Shown here in pieces: positions 7,162 to 12,177 of a DNA stretch of 12,177 bases. A program made the position numbers and the translations under genes. The stretch is taken from the NCBI GenBank assembly GCA_910585065.1, contig CAJUCG010000086.1, forward strand, positions 1 to 12,177. Reading direction: 5' to 3'. Each line of letters opens with the position of its first letter. Position 1 is the stretch's first letter. The stretch comes from an uncultured Lachnospiraceae bacterium. GTDB lineage: Bacteria; Bacillota; Clostridia; Lachnospirales; Lachnospiraceae. The notes beneath the pieces were generated by a model. That model was given only the letters and a program-made list of their open reading frames with translations, searched no databases and was not told the origin of the DNA.

Positions 7162-7176
7162 GCCGGGGATCCCGGC
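7162..7176 (+). promoter_or_regulatory. Short GC-rich stem in the pgk leader
   Basis: GCCGGG and CCCGGC pair perfectly (6 bp) around a 3-base loop. The stem is 5 bases before the GAGAGG ribosome site of pgk at 7182-7187. It may be the 5' end of the message if the weak promoter call is right, or a translation-modulating stem. Confidence 0.5.
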
Positions 7177-7192
7177 GGAATGAGAGGAAAAT

Positions 7193-8386
7193 ATGTTAAA
7201 TAAGAAATCAGTGGACGATATCAATGTAAAGGGCAAGAGAGTGCTGGTGCGCTGCGATTTCAACGTGCCGCTGCAGGATGGTAAGATCACGGACAACACT
7301 CGTTTGGTGGCAGCACTTCCGACAATTAAGAAATTGATTGGCGACGGCGGCAAGGTAATTCTCTGCTCCCATTTAGGAAAGCCGAAGGGAGAGCCAAAGC
7401 CTGAACTTTCCCTGGCACCGGTTGCCACGGCACTTGAGGAACTTCTCGGACAGCCAGTGAAATTTGCAGCGGACCCGACGGTTGTCGGTGAGAATGCAAA
7501 AGCTGCGGTTGAGGCGATGAATGACGGAGATGTTGTCCTGCTTGAGAATACTCGCTATCGCGCGGAGGAAACCAAAAACGGGGAGGCGTTCTCCAAAGAG
7601 CTTGCCTCTCTCTGTGATGTGTTTGTAAATGATGCATTTGGCACAGCGCACAGAGCGCACTGCTCAAATGTCGGTGTGACACAGTATGTGGATACCGCGG
7701 TGGTTGGCTATCTGATGCAAAAAGAGATCGACTTCTTAGGCAACGCAGTGAATAACCCAGTTCGCCCATTTGTGGCAATCCTTGGAGGATCAAAGGTTTC
7801 CTCGAAGATTTCGGTGATCAATAATCTGCTCGACAAGGTAGATATTCTTATTATCGGCGGCGGTATGGCCTATACCTTTATGAAGGCGATGGGATATGAA
7901 GTTGGAAATTCCCTCCTTGAGGCGGACTATATTGACTATGCGAAGGAGATGCTTGAGAAAGCGAAGGAAAAGGGTGTAAAGCTTCTCACTCCAGTGGATA
8001 CAGTAGTGGCGAAGGAATTCGCCAACGATGTGCCATTCCATACGGTTAGTCTGGGTGGAATCGCAGCGGACGAGCAGGGGCTTGATATCGGCGAGGAGAC
8101 CTGCAAACTTTATGCGGATGCGATTAAGAGCGCGAAGACGGTTGTTTGGAATGGACCGATGGGCGTATTTGAAATGTCCAATTTCGCAAAAGGTACAATC
8201 GCAGTAGCACAGGCATTGGCAGAGATCGATGCGACCACCATTATCGGCGGCGGAGATTCGGCGGCGGCAGTTAATCAGCTTGGTTTTGGCGACAAGATGA
8301 CCCATATTTCCACGGGCGGCGGCGCGTCCCTTGAATTTTTGGAGGGCAAGGAGCTTCCGGGCGTTGCAGCGGCAAACGACAAATAA
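7193..8386 (+). CDS. pgk: Phosphoglycerate kinase
   Basis: 397 residues, normal for bacterial Pgk. The ATG at 7193 follows GAGAGG. It transfers phosphate from 1,3-bisphosphoglycerate to ADP, the first ATP-forming step of glycolysis, in the cytoplasm. The N-terminal substrate domain has VLVRCDFNVPLQDGKITDNTR and the histidine/arginine-rich segments SHLGKPKG, LLENTRYRAEE and FGTAHRAHCS. The hinge and nucleotide domain contain ILGGSKVSSKI (many relatives have GGAKVSDKI), VVWNGPMGVFE and IIGGGDSAAAV, then STGGGASLEFLEGKELPG near the end. It starts 214 bases after gap beyond a strong terminator, and tpiA follows 31 bases after its stop, so pgk-tpiA form one unit. Identification is secure. Confidence 0.98.
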   Translation: MLNKKSVDDINVKGKRVLVRCDFNVPLQDGKITDNTRLVAALPTIKKLIGDGGKVILCSHLGKPKGEPKPELSLAPVATALEELLGQPVKFAADPTVVGENAKAAVEAMNDGDVVLLENTRYRAEETKNGEAFSKELASLCDVFVNDAFGTAHRAHCSNVGVTQYVDTAVVGYLMQKEIDFLGNAVNNPVRPFVAILGGSKVSSKISVINNLLDKVDILIIGGGMAYTFMKAMGYEVGNSLLEADYIDYAKEMLEKAKEKGVKLLTPVDTVVAKEFANDVPFHTVSLGGIAADEQGLDIGEETCKLYADAIKSAKTVVWNGPMGVFEMSNFAKGTIAVAQALAEIDATTIIGGGDSAAAVNQLGFGDKMTHISTGGGASLEFLEGKELPGVAAANDK

Positions 8387-8417
8387 AATCCCAGACGGGC
8401 ATATGGAGGAAAAAAAT

Positions 8418-9170
8418 ATGGCAAGAAGAAAGATTATCGCCGGAAACTGGAAGATGAACAAGACTCCGAGCGAGACGGTAAAGCTGATTGAGGAATTAAA
8501 ACCCTTAGTGAACAATGAGGATGTGGATGTTGTCTTCTGCGTTCCTGCGATTTCTTTAACCACAGCACTTGAGGCGGCGAAGGGGACAAATATTGCAATC
8601 GGCGCGGAGAATATGTTCTACGAGGAGAGCGGTGCCTACACCGGCGAGATCGCACCAAATATGCTTACGGATATCGGCGTAAAATACGTGATTATCGGGC
8701 ATTCTGAGAGACGTGAATATTTTGCTGAGACGGATGAAACGGTAAATAAAAAGGTATTAAAGGCATTTGAACATGGGATCACCCCGATCATCTGCTGTGG
8801 CGAGTCCCTTGTTCAGAGGGAGCAGGAGATCACGATCGACTGGATTCGTCAGCAGATAAAGATTGCATTCTTAAATGTGACTGCGGATCAAGCAAAGACC
8901 GCGGTAATTGCCTACGAGCCGATCTGGGCGATTGGCACTGGTAAGGTGGCGACCACTGCGCAGGCGGAGGAAGTGTGTGCGGCGATCCGCGCCTGCATCG
9001 GTGAGATCTATGATGCGGCGACAGCGGAGGCAATCCGCATTCAATATGGCGGGAGTGTTTCTGCGGCGAGCGCGCCAGAATTGTTTGCACAGGAAAATAT
9101 TGACGGCGGTCTGGTTGGCGGCGCAAGCTTAAAGCCGGATTTTGGAAAGATTGTATTCTATAATAAATAG
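8418..9170 (+). CDS. tpiA: Triosephosphate isomerase
   Basis: 250 residues, the normal length. The start is the ATG at 8418, with GGAGGA 7 bases upstream; the open frame extends upstream to 8331, but that part overlaps the end of pgk and lacks family similarity. It interconverts dihydroxyacetone phosphate and glyceraldehyde 3-phosphate, feeding gap. The TIM-barrel active site is complete: Lys12 in AGNWKMNK, His95 in IIGHSERREYF and Glu167 in AYEPIWAIGTGK; the flexible loop 6 (WAIGTGK) and the phosphate-binding IQYGGSVSA and GGLVGGASL are present. It is the last gene of the pgk-tpiA unit and is followed by a terminator. No gpm or eno gene follows, as is seen in some relatives. Identification is secure. 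Confidence 0.98.
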   Translation: MARRKIIAGNWKMNKTPSETVKLIEELKPLVNNEDVDVVFCVPAISLTTALEAAKGTNIAIGAENMFYEESGAYTGEIAPNMLTDIGVKYVIIGHSERREYFAETDETVNKKVLKAFEHGITPIICCGESLVQREQEITIDWIRQQIKIAFLNVTADQAKTAVIAYEPIWAIGTGKVATTAQAEEVCAAIRACIGEIYDAATAEAIRIQYGGSVSAASAPELFAQENIDGGLVGGASLKPDFGKIVFYNK

Positions 9171-9178
9171 GAAAGAGA

Positions 9179-9219
9179 AAAGGAGCGGCATCGGATAAGA
9201 TACGGTGTCGCTTCTTTTT
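9179..9219 (+). terminator. Intrinsic terminator after tpiA
   Basis: The arms at 9181-9193 and 9203-9215 pair over 13 positions. Three of these are G-U pairs that only form in the plus-strand RNA. The stem is followed by TTTTT (9215-9219) and can be lengthened by A-T pairs at its base. It lies 10 bases after the tpiA stop and ends the pgk-tpiA unit. Confidence 0.87.
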
Positions 9220-9297
9220 ATGCACAGGAGCAAGAAATTAGTTGCTGACGCAAGCACCCCGCGCACCGATTAAGAGGAAATATTTTCAAAAAAAATC

Positions 9298-9326
9298 TTG
9301 CAATTTTTCACCAGGTATTATATAAT
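9298..9326 (+). promoter_or_regulatory. Promoter of gdhA
   Basis: TTGCAA (9298-9303), a 17-base spacer and a perfect TATAAT (9321-9326). The predicted start is near 9333, leaving a leader of about 138 bases. A weaker second candidate, TTGTGT-17-TATATT, lies at 9361-9389. The stretch 9220-9297 holds only a small stem AGCAA/TTGCT (9229-9246) and nothing else I can name. Confidence 0.87.
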
Positions 9327-9333
9327 GTCAATC

Positions 9334-9365
9334 AGCAATACAAGGGCGTACTGCTTATTTTTGTG
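9334..9365 (+). promoter_or_regulatory. Hairpin plus U-run at the start of the gdhA leader
   Basis: AGCAATAC (9334-9341) and GTACTGCT (9348-9355) pair with one mismatch around the loop AAGGGC, followed by TATTTTTGTG. It begins at the predicted +1. The form resembles a weak terminator, but being the first ~25 bases of the RNA it could equally protect the 5' end. Confidence 0.45.
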
Positions 9366-9470
9366 TACCCATTTTTATTGTATTATATTATGCCGCTCTT
9401 TTTGCAGACAAGTGCATATTTTTTGTGGTTCGGCGGAGGCAGAGCGAATAAAGAAAAGGAGAATAGAATT

Positions 9471-10805
9471 ATGAGTTATGTTGACGAAGTGATTGAGAAG
9501 GTGATTGCGAAGAATCCGGGCGAGCCGGAGTTTCATCAGGCAGTGAAGGAAGTGCTTGAATCCCTGCGTCCAGTAGTGGAGGCAAACGAGGATCTCTATC
9601 GCAGGGAGGCGTTGCTTGAGAGAATTACCGAGCCGGACAGGCAGATCAAATTCCGTGTGCCGTGGGTGGATGATAAGGGACAGGTTCAGGTAAATACCGG
9701 CTACCGCGTACAGTTCAACAACGCGATCGGACCGTACAAGGGAGGGCTTCGCCTGCATCCTTCGGTAAACATCGGCATTATTAAGTTTCTTGGGTTTGAG
9801 CAGATCTTTAAAAATTCTCTTACCAGCCTTCCGATCGGCGGCGGCAAGGGCGGTTCTGATTTTGATCCGAAGGGCAAATCAGACCGCGAAGTGATGGCAT
9901 TCTGTCAGAGCTTTATGAATGAGCTTTACAAATATATCGGCGCGGATGAAGATGTTCCGGCTGGCGATATCGGAACTGGTGCGAGAGAGATCGGCTATAT
10001 GTTCGGTCAGTACAAAAAGATCCGCGGCGTTTATGAGGGTGTGCTTACCGGAAAGGGTCTTTCCTACGGCGGTTCCTTAGCGAGAACGGAGGCTACAGGC
10101 TACGGGCTTTTGTACCTGACGGAGGAGATGTTAAAATGCAATGGCAAGGAGATTGCAGGCAAGACTATCGCTGTATCCGGTGCTGGAAATGTAGCAATCT
10201 ATGCGATTCAGAAGGCACAGCAGCTTGGCGGAAAGCCAGTGACCTGTTCTGACTCCACCGGATGGATCTACGATCCGGAGGGGATTGATGTCGCGCTCTT
10301 AAAAGAAGTAAAAGAAGTAAAGCGCGCAAGACTTACCGAGTATGCGGCGGCGAGACCAAGTGCGCAGTATCACGAGGGCAGGGGTGTTTGGACAGTAAAA
10401 TGCGATATCGCACTTCCATGTGCGACGCAGAACGAGCTTAACCTTGACGATGCGAAGACTCTGGTTGCCAATGGATGCTTTGCAGTGGCAGAGGGCGCGA
10501 ATATGCCGACGACGCTTGAGGCAACAAAGTATTTGCAGGAGAACAAGGTTCTCTTTGCGCCGGGTAAAGCGGCAAATGCGGGCGGCGTAGCGACTTCCGC
10601 ACTTGAGATGTCTCAGAACAGCGAACGCCTTTCCTGGAGCTTTGAGGAGGTTGATTCCAAGTTAAAGGGAATTATGGTAAATATTTTCCATAATCTGGAT
10701 GATGCGGCAAAGAAATATGGTCATGAAGGGGATTATGTTGTCGGCGCAAATATCGCAGGGTTTGAGAAGGTTGCAAATGCAATGATCGCGCAGGGCGTTT
10801 GCTAA
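9471..10805 (+). CDS. gdhA: Glutamate dehydrogenase (hexameric, NADP-type)
   Basis: 444 residues, matching the ~445-450 residue small hexameric GdhA family. The start is the ATG at 9471 with AAAGGAG 9 bases upstream; the frame is open back to a GTG at 9363, but that extension is AT-rich leader without family similarity. The enzyme reversibly aminates 2-oxoglutarate to glutamate, linking ammonium assimilation with carbon metabolism in the cytoplasm. Key motifs are YKGGLRLHPSVN (substrate lysine region), LPIGGGKGGSDFDPKG with catalytic Lys126, and VPAGDIGTGAREIGYMFG with catalytic Asp166. The coenzyme domain has the Rossmann motif AVSGAGNVAIYA and a following CSDSTGWIY. I infer NADP specificity from overall class rather than from a proven residue; some clostridial members use NAD. 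It is a single-gene unit with its own promoter and terminator. Confidence 0.96.
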   Translation: MSYVDEVIEKVIAKNPGEPEFHQAVKEVLESLRPVVEANEDLYRREALLERITEPDRQIKFRVPWVDDKGQVQVNTGYRVQFNNAIGPYKGGLRLHPSVNIGIIKFLGFEQIFKNSLTSLPIGGGKGGSDFDPKGKSDREVMAFCQSFMNELYKYIGADEDVPAGDIGTGAREIGYMFGQYKKIRGVYEGVLTGKGLSYGGSLARTEATGYGLLYLTEEMLKCNGKEIAGKTIAVSGAGNVAIYAIQKAQQLGGKPVTCSDSTGWIYDPEGIDVALLKEVKEVKRARLTEYAAARPSAQYHEGRGVWTVKCDIALPCATQNELNLDDAKTLVANGCFAVAEGANMPTTLEATKYLQENKVLFAPGKAANAGGVATSALEMSQNSERLSWSFEEVDSKLKGIMVNIFHNLDDAAKKYGHEGDYVVGANIAGFEKVANAMIAQGVC

Positions 10806-10830
10806 TATAGAATAATAAAACCAGAGCAGA

Positions 10831-10866
10831 AAGGTTCGCGGATAGATTTGTCCGCGAGCCTTTTTT
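10831..10866 (+). terminator. Intrinsic terminator after gdhA
   Basis: The arms AAGGTTCGCGGA (10831-10842) and TCCGCGAGCCTT (10851-10862) form 12 pairs, one of them G-U, around an 8-base loop, and run into TTTTTT. It lies 25 bases after the gdhA stop. Confidence 0.94.
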
Positions 10867-10922
10867 GCACGGATCTGCATATGGAAGTTTGCTGCTAACA
10901 CATTATGTAGGTTGAGCAGTGA

Positions 10923-10948
10923 GCAGGAGAAAAAAATTGCCCCCCTGC
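10923..10948. repeat. GCAGG...CCTGC hairpin repeat, copy 2
   Basis: GCAGG-AGAAAAAAATTGCCCC-CCTGC has the same layout and closely similar bases as the element at 7116-7137: same arms, a purine/A-run, then TT and a C-run. It too sits in the stretch after a terminator. TTGCCC within it, a 17-base spacer and TAATAT (10960-10965) make a weak promoter-like match, as in copy 1. The rest of 10867-10997 shows nothing else I can name. Confidence 0.5.
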
Positions 10949-10997
10949 CTGGTTATAAATAATATTTACTATTGTGCAAAAATTTCTAAAATTCTTA

Positions 10998-11027
10998 TTG
11001 ACAAGTTTTAGCGATCCATATTACAAT
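10998..11027 (+). promoter_or_regulatory. Promoter of the last gene
   Basis: A perfect TTGACA (10998-11003), an 18-base spacer and TACAAT (11022-11027). The predicted start is near 11034, about 53 bases before the ATG at 11087. Confidence 0.8.
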
Positions 11028-11044
11028 AAAAGTGCGGGGAGCGG

Positions 11045-11098
11045 CACCCATAACAAAAAACGGCAAAAAAAGAGGGGAAGACACCCATGACAAAAAAC
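11045..11098 (+). repeat. Tandem duplication of the translation-initiation region
   Basis: CACCCATAACAAAAAAC at 11045-11061 recurs as CACCCATGACAAAAAAC at 11082-11098, 16 of 17 bases identical with a 37-base period. A GGGGA ribosome-site-like stretch precedes both copies. The second copy contains the real ATG; the first has ATA at the same place and in another frame. Confidence 0.75.
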
Positions 11099-12177
11099 AT
11101 TTGCATTGACAAAAAGACCATCCAAGTTTTAGATGCGGATGGCGTAAAGATTGGTTCGACTTATCCAAAAAGAGCAGTCGGACTGGTAAAAAAGGGTCGG
11201 GCATACTATATGAACGACTTTACTATTCATCTGAATATGTCCGATACCATACAAAAATCGGAGGTAATTAAGATGGATCTTATGAACATAGAGGCAGAAA
11301 ACAAGCAGGAGAAAAGCAAAGTATTAAAGCTGTATTTTGATGCGAGAAATTGGAAATTTAACTGCGACTGCAGCCACAATGTCGGGAATCGTTCCTTTAT
11401 GGTAGGACCGGACGGGAATCTCTCTGAGGCTTATATGATTGCGGACTGGTCGAACAACTGGACGGAGATTATCTCGGAAACTTTGCTTTTGCCAAAACAT
11501 ACGAACTGCAGCTTTACTTTCTGGCTCAACGGCGGCGAGAATGACCGAAACGACGAGGTATGCCGCTTTCAGGTTATTTTCAACAATGATCAGGAACAGT
11601 GCTATACCTACAATCTAAACCGCAATTTTATCCGGCCGCGAAAGAAGATGAATGGCTGGGAATTGTACGAAATTCCGTTTAGGACACTGGACAATGAATA
11701 TACGCAGTTAAAATTTGCTGCAATACGCGCGTATATGACGGTGATGACGGCAAAGGATTTCTCCGCATACGAGCAATTTCCGGACAGTCCGGACCCTTAT
11801 GAAAAGGTGCGTCCACAGCGGCACAATCTTATTTTTGAGGACGGCTTTCCAAAGAATGGCTGGTACAGTACAAAGACCTTGGAAAAGAAATATCCGGAAT
11901 TAAAGCTGTGGCAGCCTAGATCAAAGGGCAGTGACAATGAAACATCGTCCCTTTTATCTGCGGAAATTCAGGAAAAGTTTAAAGAGATCTCTGAAAGGAT
12001 GAATGAAGTAACGAGGGTATGCGAGAAGCTTGAAAGCATTGACATCGAGGAATTGATCGACAGAGTTCGCGGTGCTTTGGAGAATGCTTGTAAAAAGCAG
12101 AGTGAAACAGAAGCAGATAACCTGAATCTGGATGAGATTGTGGACGGCGTGATGGAAGAGGTAAGAGACGAGTTAAG
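11087..12177 (+). CDS. Unrecognised protein with IscB-like (PLMP/RRXRR-type) N-terminal module, 3' truncated
   Basis: The frame from the ATG at 11087 (GAGGGG 9 bases upstream) is open to the window edge; 363 residues are visible. Residues 5-50 read like the N-terminal module of IscB-type proteins: a strand IQVLDADG, then YPKRAVGLVKKGRAYY (compare the family's R-x-L-L-K-x-G-K-A pattern) and a closing strand FTIHLN. Residues about 78-215 seem beta-rich with many aromatics (FDARNW, ADWSNNWTEI, FTFWLNGGEND, GWELYEIPF) and could be a jelly-roll or carbohydrate-binding-like fold; this is a guess. Residues 290-363 are charged and heptad-like, suggesting a coiled coil. No RuvC or HNH motif, signal peptide or membrane segment is visible so far. 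It has its own promoter after the gdhA terminator. The IscB link is an inference from motif pattern only; the missing C-terminus could change the picture. Confidence 0.75.
   Translation, partial: MTKNICIDKKTIQVLDADGVKIGSTYPKRAVGLVKKGRAYYMNDFTIHLNMSDTIQKSEVIKMDLMNIEAENKQEKSKVLKLYFDARNWKFNCDCSHNVGNRSFMVGPDGNLSEAYMIADWSNNWTEIISETLLLPKHTNCSFTFWLNGGENDRNDEVCRFQVIFNNDQEQCYTYNLNRNFIRPRKKMNGWELYEIPFRTLDNEYTQLKFAAIRAYMTVMTAKDFSAYEQFPDSPDPYEKVRPQRHNLIFEDGFPKNGWYSTKTLEKKYPELKLWQPRSKGSDNETSSLLSAEIQEKFKEISERMNEVTRVCEKLESIDIEELIDRVRGALENACKKQSETEADNLNLDEIVDGVMEEVRDEL

Noticed and set aside
8331..8417. N-terminal extension of tpiA
   Set aside because: It overlaps the end of pgk and adds 29 residues absent from the family; GGAGGA precedes the ATG at 8418.
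7790..8563. A 257-codon open frame on the minus strand opposite pgk and tpiA
   Set aside because: It lies wholly over two secure genes in the antisense direction, has no ribosome site or recognisable domain, and its length follows from the codon bias of pgk.
9363..9470. GTG-started extension of gdhA
   Set aside because: It is AT-rich leader sequence with no family similarity; AAAGGAG precedes the ATG at 9471.
11045..11098. Start of a CRISPR array
   Set aside because: There are only two copies with a 20-base gap, and the second covers a start codon; no further repeats follow.

Overview
The window looks like chromosomal DNA of a low-to-moderate GC anaerobic Firmicute, most likely Lachnospiraceae or a close clostridial relative. 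Reasons: strong AGGAGG-type ribosome binding sites, sigma-A promoters with 17-base spacers, intrinsic terminators, a tRNA-Gly without an encoded CCA end, a Firmicute-type gap / pgk-tpiA arrangement, an NADP-type glutamate dehydrogenase, and membrane-bound GH25 and BIG2 wall proteins. The assignment is an inference from gene content; no database was searched.

Layout. 1-460: 3' end of a SNF2-family helicase, cut by the window edge. 495-1709: secreted BIG2-domain protein, 34 bases downstream and probably co-transcribed. 1719-1760: strong hairpin between convergent genes. 1791-2699 (minus): zinc-ribbon/DUF2007-like membrane protein with a near-consensus promoter, divergent from an XRE-type regulator at 2943-3332. 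3383-3582 (minus): a complete tRNA-Gly(GCC) unit with promoter, gene and terminator. 3739-5796: membrane-anchored GH25 lysozyme-like protein with a cytoplasmic coiled coil and a GTG start.

5827-9219 is a central-metabolism block. gap has its own promoter, a long structured leader and its own terminator. pgk and tpiA follow, 31 bases apart, and share a terminator after tpiA. Together they convert triose phosphates to 3-phosphoglycerate with ATP and NADH production. 9298-10866 is a separate unit for NADP-type glutamate dehydrogenase (ammonium assimilation), again with promoter, structured leader and terminator. The last gene, from 11087, runs off the window. It is not a recognised enzyme, but its first ~50 residues resemble the N-terminal PLMP/RRXRR-type module of IscB-like proteins, followed by a probable beta-rich region and a coiled coil.

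The most interesting points are: the IscB-like module without a visible nuclease; the long hairpin almost at the predicted +1 of gap, with smaller ones at the predicted +1 of pgk and gdhA; a related GCAGG...CCTGC hairpin after both the gap and gdhA terminators; and a duplicated translation-initiation region before the last gene.
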